A stretch of DNA of 64,000 nucleotides from Actinopolyspora halophila DSM 43834 (GTDB taxonomy: Bacteria; Actinomycetota; Actinomycetes; Mycobacteriales; Pseudonocardiaceae). The notes below the pieces were generated by a model. That model did not search any database. It saw nothing but the letters and a program-made list of their open reading frames with translations, and had not been told where the DNA came from. Every line of letters starts with the position of its first letter. The stretch's first letter is position 1. Position numbers and translations under genes: made by a program. The stretch is from NCBI RefSeq assembly GCF_000371785.1, contig NZ_AQUI01000002.1, positions 434,001 through 498,000 on the forward strand. Direction: 5' to 3'. Below are positions 52,003 to 60,458 of this stretch, one piece after another.

Positions 52003-53769
52003 GTGGACGAGAGGCAGACCGGACGTTTGAGGCAGTGGTGGACCTGGTTTCGTCGTTCGTCCTGGGGGGTCGTTACCGCTGTCCTGCTGATCGTTGTCGG
52101 GGTGCTGGCGTGGATCCCGGTGGGATGGGAACCCCTGCTCTCCCAGGCGGGGAACCTCTTGGTCGTTTCGGGCCTGCTGCGATTGCCAGGGTTGCTCACC
52201 CTCGCTGGTGTGGGCCTGTTACTCGCGTTGCTCGTGCCGCGTGTGACCGCGCGGACGCAGCAGCGTGAGGAGGCTGCCGATTCGTCCGGTGCATCGGTGC
52301 GGCCGATACCGGGGTGGGCGATCTGGCTGGGATTGGCCGTCCTGCTGACGGTGGGAGCGGTTACCGCCGTGTTGCTGGTGGCGGCCTTCGGTAGCGGCAG
52401 CGAGCAGGACAAGGTCCGGTTGGAAGCGATCAAGCTGGCGGGCAGTATCGCCGTGGGCACCGGTGGGGCGGCAGCCCTGGTGTTGGCCGCTCGCAAGCAG
52501 CGCGCCACCGAGCTGGGGGTGATCCAGCAGGAACAAGCACAGCGGCTCCAGGAGCGGAAGGCCGAACAGGCCAAACACGATGCCGACGAGCGGCGTGTCA
52601 CCGAGCTCTACACGGCTGCCGCGCAGCAGTTGGCTTCCGAACAAGCGCCGGTACGCATGGCCGGGCTGTACGCGTTGTCACGGCTGGGCCAGAACAATCC
52701 GGATCACCGGCAAACGATCGTGAACCTGTTCTGCGCGTATCTGCGGATGCCCTACACCCCGCCTGATGTCGAGGAGACCAGCTCCGAGCAGGAGGACGGG
52801 CAGGTTAGGCGGTTGGGTTTGCGCAGCCCTGAGCGTGCTCGGCAGGGCTCTTCGCCGCTGTCCACGCTACTGACGCTGGCCCCGAGTCTGGCCGCAGCGG
52901 GTAATCAGCTCGCTGATGAGGATTATCAGCGGCAGGAGTTGCAGGTGCGGCTGACCGCCCAACGTCTGCTGGCCCACCATCTGCGTCCGGAGGCCGATGA
53001 GCAGCACAGGCAAGTGTCCAATGAGGAGTTCTGGAGGGACATAGACCTCGACCTGGAAGGGGCCACGCTTTACCGCTGGGATGCGAATGGCTGCCGAGTA
53101 CGTCATGCCAACTTCACCTACGCCGAGTTCCACGGCCTGACCTGGTTCGACAGGGCCGAGTTCCACGGCCTGACCAGGTTCGACGGTGCCGAGTTCCACG
53201 ATCTCTCCAGGTTTATAAAGACCGAGTTTCACAGCCTGACCTGGTTTGACAGGACTCGTTTCTATGGCCAGACCCTGTTCGACAAGGGTGGGTTCCACGG
53301 CTTGGTCTGGTTCTCTGGGGCCGAGTTTCAGGGCTCGGCCGAGTTCGCCAGGGCCGAGTTTCACGATCTGGTCTGGTTCGACAGGGCCGAGTTTCACAAC
53401 GTCACTAGGTTCGCTAGCGCTGAGTTTCACAGCGTTGCTGGGTTCGAGAGTGCCGAGTTTCAGGGCTCGGCCGAGTTCGCCAGGGCCGAGTTTCACAGCG
53501 TGGCCTGGTTCGCTAGCGCCGAATTCTATAACATAGTCAGGTTTGGAGAGGCCAGGTTCCACGGCCCCATCTTGTTCGCGTGGGTGCGGATATATTTCGA
53601 TCATTATGGTCCTGCCGCCTCCACAGCCCCTGTCGGCTGGATCATCCGCGAGCGTGATCCCGGGGGCGGCTGTGCGGGACGTTGGGGCGAGTTCGTTCCC
53701 GAAGAGGAAGCAGTTCAGGAAGAGACCGCATCCGGCGTGGAGCTCACCGATCCCAATTTCGTAACCTGA
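52003..53769 (+). CDS. Membrane protein with 11-residue repeats (copy 2)
   Basis: A 588-residue paralogue of the preceding protein with the same order: membrane helices (about 20-70 and 100-160), the RVTELYTAAAQQLASEQAPVRMAGLY linker in pattern, and some 14 repeats at about 371-529. Here the consensus is G-L-x-W-F-D/A-x-A-E-F-H, with Glu where copy 1 has Val. The tail GWIIRERDPGG is conserved. GTG 52003 was chosen behind GGGGGAC; a TTG at 51985 is possible. Tandem duplication is clear. Confidence 0.85.
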   Translation: MDERQTGRLRQWWTWFRRSSWGVVTAVLLIVVGVLAWIPVGWEPLLSQAGNLLVVSGLLRLPGLLTLAGVGLLLALLVPRVTARTQQREEAADSSGASVRPIPGWAIWLGLAVLLTVGAVTAVLLVAAFGSGSEQDKVRLEAIKLAGSIAVGTGGAAALVLAARKQRATELGVIQQEQAQRLQERKAEQAKHDADERRVTELYTAAAQQLASEQAPVRMAGLYALSRLGQNNPDHRQTIVNLFCAYLRMPYTPPDVEETSSEQEDGQVRRLGLRSPERARQGSSPLSTLLTLAPSLAAAGNQLADEDYQRQELQVRLTAQRLLAHHLRPEADEQHRQVSNEEFWRDIDLDLEGATLYRWDANGCRVRHANFTYAEFHGLTWFDRAEFHGLTRFDGAEFHDLSRFIKTEFHSLTWFDRTRFYGQTLFDKGGFHGLVWFSGAEFQGSAEFARAEFHDLVWFDRAEFHNVTRFASAEFHSVAGFESAEFQGSAEFARAEFHSVAWFASAEFYNIVRFGEARFHGPILFAWVRIYFDHYGPAASTAPVGWIIRERDPGGGCAGRWGEFVPEEEAVQEETASGVELTDPNFVT

Positions 53770-53804
53770 ACCGAGCTCGAATGACTGGCGGGAACCACCA
53801 GGAA

Positions 53805-53826
53805 GGTCTCAGTTCTGGTCTCAGTT
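53805..53826 (+). repeat. Tandem decamer near attR (possible integrase arm site)
   Basis: An exact copy of the 22 bases at 42201-42222, 95 bases inside the right attachment repeat. A degenerate single copy occurs near 51935. Confidence 0.6.
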
Positions 53827-53920
53827 CGCTCCCGTTCACGCTGCCTCACACTGCTCCAGCATTGCCGCTGACCTGCTGCGGAGGACTGCGGTGTTCTTCG
53901 GCGAACCCCGTACCTCTGAC

Positions 53921-53968
53921 CTCGTAATGCGTAGGTCAGGGGTTCGACTCCCCTAGGCGGCTCCACCG
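53921..53968 (+). repeat. attR: right 48-bp attachment repeat
   Basis: The 3' part of tRNA-Thr from the anticodon loop on, identical to 42108-42155 but without the 5' half of a tRNA. It marks the end of the element. Confidence 0.93.
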
Positions 53969-53970
53969 AT

Positions 53971-54009
53971 GACCGGCCACCCTCCGCGACGCGGAGGGTG
54001 GCCGGTTTT
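53971..54009 (+). terminator. Chromosomal tRNA-Thr terminator
   Basis: A 17-bp perfect stem (ACCGGCCACCCTCCGCG and its complement, loop ACG) followed by TTTTC. This is the original terminator of the tRNA, displaced by the insertion. Confidence 0.88.
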
Positions 54010-54315
54010 CATTGGACCGGGTGTCCGTCCCGGTTGTGTCCGGTCCGCGGGCGGGCGACGCAGTCGCTCTCCGTCACTCGCAGCGCGGAGCGAACCAACC
54101 CGTCGCTCCTGAGTGTCCACCGGTGTGTCACCCGAAACGCTGATCGGCTCGTCCTGCGAACCCTCCGCGGCTCGGTTAGGTTTCGATCAGCGGGTCGGAG
54201 GATTTCGGAGCCGCTCGGATTTCCGACACGACTCGATCGGCCAACTCGAAGGGGGCGGGGTGTCGAGCTCGATGTTGTGTGCGCGGACGCCGTTCTCCGC
54301 GCGGTGCGTGATCCG
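54010..54315 (+). other. Intergenic upstream of cydA
   Basis: About 300 bases with the cydA promoter presumably inside. No Rex or FNR-like palindrome was recognised and no gene is seen. Confidence 0.4.
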
Positions 54316-55677
54316 ATGACGGGCTCCCCGGCTACGGAACTGCTGGCGGAGGCCGCCTCACCCGCCGATCTGGTAGCGGCCCGGATCCAGATGGCCCTGT
54401 CGCTGGGCTGGCACATCGTGATCGCCTGCTTCGGGGTGGGCATGCCCGCGATCACGGTCTTCGCGGAGTGGCGCGGCAACCGCACCGGGGACGAGGTGTA
54501 CCGACTGCTCGCCCAACGCTGGGCCAAGGCGATGGGCGTGCTCTTCGCCGTGGGCGCGGTCTCGGGCACGATCCTGAGTTTCGAGATGGGTGTGCTGTGG
54601 CCCGGCATGATGGACACCTACGGGCAGGTCATCGGGCTCCCGTTCACTCTGGAGGGATTCGCCTTCTTCATCGAGGCGATCTTCCTCGGGATCTACCTCT
54701 ACGCCTGGGACAGGCTCTCGCCCCGGGTCCACGTGCTGACCGGCATCCCCGTCTGCGTCGCCGGAGTGGCCTCGGCGTTCTTCGTCGTCACGGCCAACGC
54801 CTGGATGAACCAGCCCAGGGGGTTCGACCTGGAGAACGGACGAGTGGTGCAGGTCGAACCGTGGGCGGCCATGTTCAACCCGGCGGCCTGGCCGCAGACC
54901 GTGCACATGATCATAGCCGCTTTCATGGTGGCCGGTTTCGGAATGGCAGCCGTTTACGCCGCGGCGCTCCTGCGCGGTCGACGCGATCGCTACCACCGGC
55001 TCGGCTTCCTGATCCCCTTCACGGTCGGTGCCGTGCTCACACCGGTGCAGATAGGGGTGGGGGACTGGGCCGCGAAGTTCCTCGCCGAGAACCAGCCGAT
55101 CAAGCTCGCGGCCATCGAGGGCGTTCACGAAACGGCGCGCAATGTTCCCCTGCACGTCGGCGGCATCTACCAGCAGGGCGAGATGCGGTACGCGTTCGAG
55201 ATCCCCAACGGTCTGTCGCTGTTGGCCCACTGGACCCCGAACGGGCGAATACTCGGGCTGGCCGAGGCCGCCGCCGAGAACCGGCCACCGGTCAACATCG
55301 TGCACTGGTCCTTCCAGATCATGGTCGCGATCGGTTTCGGACTGCTGCTGCTCGGCATCTGGTGCGGCCTCGTCTGGTGGCGGCGCAGGAGTTTTCCGCG
55401 CAACCGGGTCTTTCTGGCCCTGGCGACCGCGGCGGGTTTCGCCGCTCCGCTGGCGCTGGAATTCGGCTGGATCACCACCGAGGTGGGGCGCCAACCGTGG
55501 ATCGTCTGGGGCAGGATGCGCACGGCCGAAGCCGTCACTCCCGTGCCGGGGCTCTACGGCGGCCTGATCGCCGTGGCCGTGGTGTATCTCGTGATGACCG
55601 TCGCCACCATCTACGTGCTGAGGCGATTGGCCCGGGCCCCGCTGGCCCCGCAGGAACACGACGAGGAACACGCATGA
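54316..55677 (+). CDS. cydA: Cytochrome bd oxidase subunit I
   Basis: A 453-residue subunit of the bd-type quinol oxidase, which reduces O2 to water at high affinity without pumping protons. About nine membrane helices are present, with the haem ligand His in LGWHIVIACFG, the quinol-loop region near FEIPNGLS and the conserved GRQPW motif. The quinol loop is short, as in CioA-type oxidases. The ATG at 54316 lacks a clear ribosome site; the open frame runs 106 codons further upstream. It overlaps cydB by four bases. Confidence 0.93.
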   Translation: MTGSPATELLAEAASPADLVAARIQMALSLGWHIVIACFGVGMPAITVFAEWRGNRTGDEVYRLLAQRWAKAMGVLFAVGAVSGTILSFEMGVLWPGMMDTYGQVIGLPFTLEGFAFFIEAIFLGIYLYAWDRLSPRVHVLTGIPVCVAGVASAFFVVTANAWMNQPRGFDLENGRVVQVEPWAAMFNPAAWPQTVHMIIAAFMVAGFGMAAVYAAALLRGRRDRYHRLGFLIPFTVGAVLTPVQIGVGDWAAKFLAENQPIKLAAIEGVHETARNVPLHVGGIYQQGEMRYAFEIPNGLSLLAHWTPNGRILGLAEAAAENRPPVNIVHWSFQIMVAIGFGLLLLGIWCGLVWWRRRSFPRNRVFLALATAAGFAAPLALEFGWITTEVGRQPWIVWGRMRTAEAVTPVPGLYGGLIAVAVVYLVMTVATIYVLRRLARAPLAPQEHDEEHA

Positions 55678-56702
55678 GTCTCGCGGAGCTGATGATCGCG
55701 GTGATGTGGGCGGGGTTGACCGCCTACGTGCTGTTGGGCGGCGCCGATTTCGGCGGCGGTTTCTGGGACCTGCTGGCCGGGGGAACGCGGAAGGGGGCCG
55801 AGCAGCGGGACCTCATCAACCACTCGATCGGTCCGGTCTGGGAGGCCAACCACGTTTGGCTGATATTCGTCATCGTGCTGTGCTGGACCGGTTTCCCCGA
55901 GGTGTTCGCGGCCGTGTCCTCCACCATGTACATTCCACTGACCCTGGTGGCTCTGGGCATCATCGCCAGGGGAGCGGCCTTCGCGTTCCGCAAGGCCAGC
56001 ACGGAACTCGGCCATCGTCGGGTGTACGGGTTCGCCTTCGCGCTGTCCTCGGTGCTGACACCGTTCTTCCTCGGCACCGTCGCAGGGGGGATCGCTTCCG
56101 GAAGGACACCCGCTGGTATCGCGGCCGGGGAGCTCGTCGGCAGCTGGGTCAACCCCACCTCCGCCTTGGGAGGGGTGCTCGCGGTGGCGATCGCGGCCTA
56201 CCTCGCGGCGGTGTTCCTGTGCGCCGATGCCCGCAGGGAGGGAGCGGACGCGCTGGCCGAGACGTTTCGGCGCAAGGCTCTCGGAACAGCCGCGGTCACC
56301 GGTGCGGTCGCGCTCGGTGGCATAGCGGTGCTCCACGCGGACGCTCCCCGGCTCTACGCGGGACTCGTCGGCAAGGGGTTGCCGCTGATCCTCGTTTCGG
56401 TGCTCGGAGGAGTGGCCTCGCTCGCTTTGCTGGTGCGCAGAAGGTATCTGCCTTCCCGGGTAGCGGCTGCGGTCGCGGTGGCGGCCCTGCTGTGGGGGTG
56501 GGCCGTGGCCCAGTACCCGTTGGTGTTGCTGCCGGACACCACCATCGAGGAGGCCGCCGCCCAGCCCGCCGTTCTGCGGGTGAGTCTGGTGGTCACCCTG
56601 GTCGGGGCCGTGTTGCTGCTTCCCTCGCTGTGGTGGATGTTCAGCCTGTTCCAGCGTGTGCAGCCGCACTCGACCGGCCGGGGGACGAGCCTTTCCGAGT
56701 AG
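55674..56702 (+). CDS. cydB: Cytochrome bd oxidase subunit II
   Basis: A 342-residue membrane partner of CydA with about nine helices. It starts with the typical AYVLLGGADFGGGFWDLL, then NHSIGPVWEANHVWLIFVIV in pattern and GFPEVFA. The ATG overlaps the cydA stop (ATGA). No cydDC genes follow in this window, so the assembly transporter must lie elsewhere. Confidence 0.95.
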   Translation: MSLAELMIAVMWAGLTAYVLLGGADFGGGFWDLLAGGTRKGAEQRDLINHSIGPVWEANHVWLIFVIVLCWTGFPEVFAAVSSTMYIPLTLVALGIIARGAAFAFRKASTELGHRRVYGFAFALSSVLTPFFLGTVAGGIASGRTPAGIAAGELVGSWVNPTSALGGVLAVAIAAYLAAVFLCADARREGADALAETFRRKALGTAAVTGAVALGGIAVLHADAPRLYAGLVGKGLPLILVSVLGGVASLALLVRRRYLPSRVAAAVAVAALLWGWAVAQYPLVLLPDTTIEEAAAQPAVLRVSLVVTLVGAVLLLPSLWWMFSLFQRVQPHSTGRGTSLSE

Positions 56703-56842
56703 CGTCGGAACTTTCCGGCAGACGAACGGGGAATCCGGCCCGTTCCCGGCGTTCGATCACTTCAGTGCCGGCCACGGAGCGAGTTGACTTCGAGTTTGCT
56801 GGAAGAATTAGTCTCGCGACTTCCGTGTTCGTGGAGGTGATC

Positions 56843-57268
56843 ATGATTTTTACCGAGGTCGAGTGCGAGTACCTCGGCGGACAGCTGCTGGGAAGATTGG
56901 CGACCGTGGGTCCGGACGGCACCCCGCAGCTCAGGCCGCTGGGCTTCCGACTCAACGAGGACGGAACGGTCGACCTGGGAGGGCCGTGGGTGGCCTCGAC
57001 CCAGCGGTACCGCAACGTGCGCAGGCAACCCCGCGTCGGATTCGTCGTGGACGATCTGGCTCCCGAGGAACCGTCAGCGGTGAAGCCGGGAATGGGGCGA
57101 GGAGTCGAGATCCGTGGGGTGGCGGAAACCCTACGGGTCGATTCACCTCCGGGGATGTCTGGCATGGCGGGGAACGACATCATTCGGCTGTTTCCGCGAC
57201 GGGTGATCAGCTGGCACATCGATTCGAACAACCCCTCCGGGGAAGCCAGGAACATCGCCGGGAGATGA
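56843..57268 (+). CDS. PPOX-class F420-dependent oxidoreductase
   Basis: A 141-residue split-barrel protein: YLGGQLLGRLATVGPDGTPQLRPLGF in pattern, then RYRNVRRQPRVGFVVDDL and GRGVEIRGVAETL. These are the strands of the Rv2061/Rv1155-like PPOX group that bind F420 or flavin. GGAGGTGATC, a near-perfect ribosome site, sits directly before the ATG. It is separate from cydAB by 140 bases and probably has its own promoter. Confidence 0.85.
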   Translation: MIFTEVECEYLGGQLLGRLATVGPDGTPQLRPLGFRLNEDGTVDLGGPWVASTQRYRNVRRQPRVGFVVDDLAPEEPSAVKPGMGRGVEIRGVAETLRVDSPPGMSGMAGNDIIRLFPRRVISWHIDSNNPSGEARNIAGR

Positions 57269-57430
57269 CCGATGGTAGCGCTTCGAGTGACGGCGTCAGT
57301 GAGCAGTTGGTGGGGTCCGCGTGAGGGGAACGCGACACCCTCGTGCGTGTAGCGCGGCTCGATTGATCCTGCTGCCAACGGGGTACCACGGGAGTGGCCA
57401 CCGGTGAAGCGGCGAGGGGAGGGCCGGGTC

Positions 57431-57769
57431 ATGTCCGAGGTTCCGACGAGCGGTGCCGGCTCCTGGCGTCGCCTCGGCGACGCGTTGCACACCGTGGCCG
57501 CCGCCTGGCGGGAAGCCGGTGCGGAGCAGGCGAGTTCCGGGTCCGAGAGCACGCAGGCCATCCACCAGCTGGAGCGAGCGGAGTTGGAGCAGCTGGCCCG
57601 TGCCGGTTACGAGGCGGCCGAGGCACTGTCCGGGATAGCCACGGTGCTGTCCGGGCAGCAGCGGGCGGCGCGGGGTTGGCAGTACACCCAGCGCGCCCAG
57701 CGGGAGGCCTGGCGGAACTGGCGCGTCGCCATGGACGCCGAACTGCCGGGTGAGGAGACTCCGTCCTGA
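57431..57769 (+). CDS. Hypothetical helical protein
   Basis: A 112-residue soluble protein with long helices (WRRLGDALHTVAAAWREAG; AIHQLERAELEQLARAGYEAAEAL in pattern) and a Trp/Arg-rich third helix. No family recognised. The ATG follows GAGGGGAGGG by seven bases, better than a GTG nine codons upstream. Confidence 0.6.
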   Translation: MSEVPTSGAGSWRRLGDALHTVAAAWREAGAEQASSGSESTQAIHQLERAELEQLARAGYEAAEALSGIATVLSGQQRAARGWQYTQRAQREAWRNWRVAMDAELPGEETPS

Positions 57770-58923
57770 TCCGCATCGGAGTGAACCGCTCGGGAAGACC
57801 TCGTTCGAAACGGAACTTACCCGAAAAGAAGAAGCTTCGTCGTGTTTTCCGTGGTGCGTAACACATCTTTCGTGGTTGTTCTGGGCGGGGATCGGAAATT
57901 ATTCCGAAGTCGGATTTCTTCGTGTGTCGGTTTCACGTCGATTCCTGTCGAGTTGTTCGCCGTGTTCCGCTCGTCGGCCACACACCTGGGGGAGGCAGTG
58001 CCGGGGCGAGAGCCACGGCGTGGAAGTCCCTGGTGAGGGTGACCGTCGAGTAGGGGGGAACGCCCGTGGGGCTCGTGGGGGCGTGTAATACGATCCTGCC
58101 GTGCGGTGAGATTCGTGGGCTCGTGCTCCTTGCCGCGGGATCGAGTCGTGTGGCCCGACCGGAGGTTTCTGAGGTGGCCCACTGCTGGGGTGATGCGAAT
58201 GGGGGAGGGTGTGCCGTGCGGGATTTCCCGAGGGATTTTTCAGGAAACTGTTTACGGTGGCTCGTTGTCCGAGGCGGTGGCCCGCTTCCGGCTCCCGCGG
58301 GGGAGCCGTCGGCGTGACCACTCCGGAAAACGGGGCGACCAACCCCCGTTCGGTCGGTCCGTGGAATTCCGGTGCTGTCCGTGGAGGGCCGGTGGACCGT
58401 GCGCCGTGTCGTTCACCGCGCCGGTGAGTCGGACGCCCCGGAGCTCCGGGCCCTTTCGCTCAGCGCGGACCCTCGTGCTGGTCGGAGGATTCCCCGCGAG
58501 TCCGCGAAGTTCTTTTCGGGAGTGAGCGGCGGAGGCGGTTCGTGAGGCCGTGCCGGGGCGGGATGTTGTTCGTTCCGGTGCCCGTTCCGCTCGGCGGAGT
58601 GGTGTTTGGTCTGGGGAAGTCGTTCCGTCGAGTGCGGCCGGTACTCGCGTCCATCCGGTGTGGACCGGTCGCGTACCCGGAGACCGTGTGGGGGCGATCG
58701 CCGGGAGTGGTAGAACCCGTGTCCATGGCGCGTGTGCTTCCGCGCGGAAAACTCGTGGATGATGTGACGGTTCGGTGATCGCAGGTGAACAATGTCAGCT
58801 CCTCCGTGCGGGGGAACTGATTGCGTTGTGTTATTCGACCAGCCCGGGCGTCACCCCGTCAGCCGATTGCAGTAACGCTGTTGAGCTATTTCGATCACAG
58901 TGACGCCGTGAAGGGATCGTGTG
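57770..58923. other. Long intergenic region without a recognised gene
   Basis: About 1,150 bases, the longest empty stretch in the window. Open frames on both strands are Arg/Gly/Pro-rich with no domain. It has patches of lower GC near 57840-57960 and 58840-58900, and a GC-rich hairpin near 58290-58310. No known riboswitch was recognised by eye. Confidence 0.4.
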
Positions 58924-59754
58924 ATGAGCAGTACCGAGGTCAGTACGGGGATAGTCGGAGGAGGTGTGCTCTCCGCCGATTCGGCCCCTGATGACGTCGC
59001 GCGACGCATCGCGGACCTCTCCGAACAGGTGCATCGGGCACTGCTGTTACGACGTTTGCTGGTCGTGTGGGCTATTCCTGGGAACGGAGTCCTGATCGCG
59101 CTCGCTTTGGGGGGGCTCGTGCTGCGAGGCACCCCTGTTTGGTGGATGACGACACTCGTCTCGGTGATACTGATGATCTCCGTAGTGGGGTCGGCCTTCC
59201 TGCTGTACCGCCAGTACTTCAGGGTACGCGGTATGGCGATCGAACTGCGGGAGCTGAATCAGGCGCGTCGCGAGCAGATGCTCGACGACATGAACTCCGG
59301 TGACCTGCTGGCCACGCACAAGCGCTATCGCGTGTACCTACCGGACGCGGTCCGGGCGTACCGCAGGCAGGCTCGTCGTTATCGGTGTGCCAACAATGCG
59401 CTGCAGCTGGTGGTCATAGCCGGGTCCATCGTGACCGCGGTGGTGGCGGCCGCTTCGGTATCGATGGTGACCGCCCGTTGGTCGGCTGTCGTGTTGAGTC
59501 TCGTGGTGGCGTTGACCGCGGCCTTGTCCGGTTACGGCAAGTACCGGGAACGCAGTGTGAATTTGCAGGTAACCGCTGATGCTTTGGAGCGCGAATACCA
59601 TTCGGTGGAGCTCCGGGTGGGCAAGTACGGTCGCTTCGAGGACGAGCGGGCCGCCTACGCGGAATTCGCTTACGAAGCCGAGGTGCTGCTGGACGAGCAC
59701 GCCAAACGTCAGCAACAGGTGGGGCCCGCCGTACTACCGGACAATCTGGTTTGA
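58924..59754 (+). CDS. DUF4231/SLATT-like membrane protein
   Basis: A 276-residue membrane protein. Two helix pairs lie at about residues 45-98 and 157-200, separated by a cytoplasmic helical part and followed by a long charged helix (NLQVTADALEREYHSVELRVGKYGRF in pattern). This layout is that of DUF4231/SLATT proteins, some of which are predicted pore-forming effectors in nucleotide-signalling systems. No partner gene is next to it. AAGGGA lies about seven bases before the ATG. Confidence 0.75.
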   Translation: MSSTEVSTGIVGGGVLSADSAPDDVARRIADLSEQVHRALLLRRLLVVWAIPGNGVLIALALGGLVLRGTPVWWMTTLVSVILMISVVGSAFLLYRQYFRVRGMAIELRELNQARREQMLDDMNSGDLLATHKRYRVYLPDAVRAYRRQARRYRCANNALQLVVIAGSIVTAVVAAASVSMVTARWSAVVLSLVVALTAALSGYGKYRERSVNLQVTADALEREYHSVELRVGKYGRFEDERAAYAEFAYEAEVLLDEHAKRQQQVGPAVLPDNLV

Positions 59755-59929
59755 CCTGATCGAGTGAACTGACCGTTATTGAGACTGTATCGAGGAGTTT
59801 CTGGGGCTGTCCGTAATCACGCTTCGTACAAATTGAGGTACTGGGTAATCGCTGAACCGTGTTGAAGGGTGTTTCCGTAGGCTCTCCTTGGCGCGCAGGA
59901 CCGCCACCTGTGCAGAGAGGAGCTAGGCG

Positions 59930-60361
59930 ATGAAACGCACTTTGACCGCGGCGGCCGCTCTGTTGGCAGGGAGTGCTGGTGCCATCGGGTTCGCGGGCAC
60001 CGCTTCCGCGGCGGACAACCCCGAACTGCCCGCCGAACTGCCGACGGACAACAGCGTGGCTCAGACCACCTACCACACGGCCGCGACCCTGAAGTCGGCC
60101 AAGCAGGTCGTCGGTGACGTCGTGCCCGCGCCGAACACCGCGACGAGTCGTTCCGGTGACGGCGCTCCCGGCGTGCCCTCCGTGGCCGAGAGCGGTGAGT
60201 CCGTCGGCGACCTGTTGAACGCGCCGCCGGTGGACAAGGCGGGCGACGCGCTCCAGGAGGGCGTGAGTGCTCGGGACGGGAGTTCCGGTCAGCCCACGGG
60301 CGGACTGCTCGGTGGTGGATCACCTCTCGGCGGAGTCCTCGGCAGCCTGCCGATCGGCTGA
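59930..60361 (+). CDS. Small secreted protein
   Basis: A 143-residue exported protein with a signal peptide (MKRTLTAAAALLAG to ASA, residues 1-27). The mature part is acidic, low in aromatic residues, and ends in a Gly/Leu/Pro-rich repeat (GGLLGGG, GGVLGSLP). It resembles short secreted proteins of actinomycetes of unknown role. GGAG lies eight bases before the ATG, and a perfect terminator follows. Confidence 0.75.
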   Translation: MKRTLTAAAALLAGSAGAIGFAGTASAADNPELPAELPTDNSVAQTTYHTAATLKSAKQVVGDVVPAPNTATSRSGDGAPGVPSVAESGESVGDLLNAPPVDKAGDALQEGVSARDGSSGQPTGGLLGGGSPLGGVLGSLPIG

Positions 60362-60389
60362 CTCCGCGCGGGGCGTGCCCGAACACTCG

Positions 60390-60431
60390 AAAAACGTGGG
60401 TCCCCACCGGCCGGTGGGGACCCACGTTTTT
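60390..60431. terminator. Perfect 42-bp palindromic bidirectional terminator
   Basis: Arms of 21 bases match exactly (AAAAACGTGGGTCCCCACCGG and its complement), with A and T runs at the outer ends. It serves both the secreted-protein gene and the convergent ppa gene. Confidence 0.95.
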
Positions 60432-60458
60432 GGAGCGTGCCGGGCAAGGGCCCGGGGA

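Larger units (their letters stand above)
42108..53968. mobile_element. Integrated element in tRNA-Thr (pSAM2-like layout)
   Basis: An 11.9-kb insertion bounded by identical 48-bp repeats. Contents: tyrosine integrase, excisionase, DUF3987 protein in the place of a replication gene, five small genes (three with HTH), GntR regulator, HAD hydrolase, Nudix protein, a duplicated xis start, and two tandem membrane repeat proteins. Rep-xis-int order, GntR control and a Nudix gene recall pSAM2-type actinomycete elements. No FtsK/TraB-like gene was found in any frame, so self-transfer by that route is unlikely. Confidence 0.9.

Noticed and set aside
53921-53968. A second tRNA-Thr gene
   Set aside because: Only the 3' 48 bases are present; there is no 5' acceptor strand or D arm. 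It is the right attachment repeat.
58060-58330. Possible riboswitch (cyclic-di-AMP or cobalamin) upstream of the SLATT-like gene
   Set aside because: A GCC-CACTG-like string and GC hairpins are present, but the conserved cores of these classes are not, and the distance to the gene is 600 bases.
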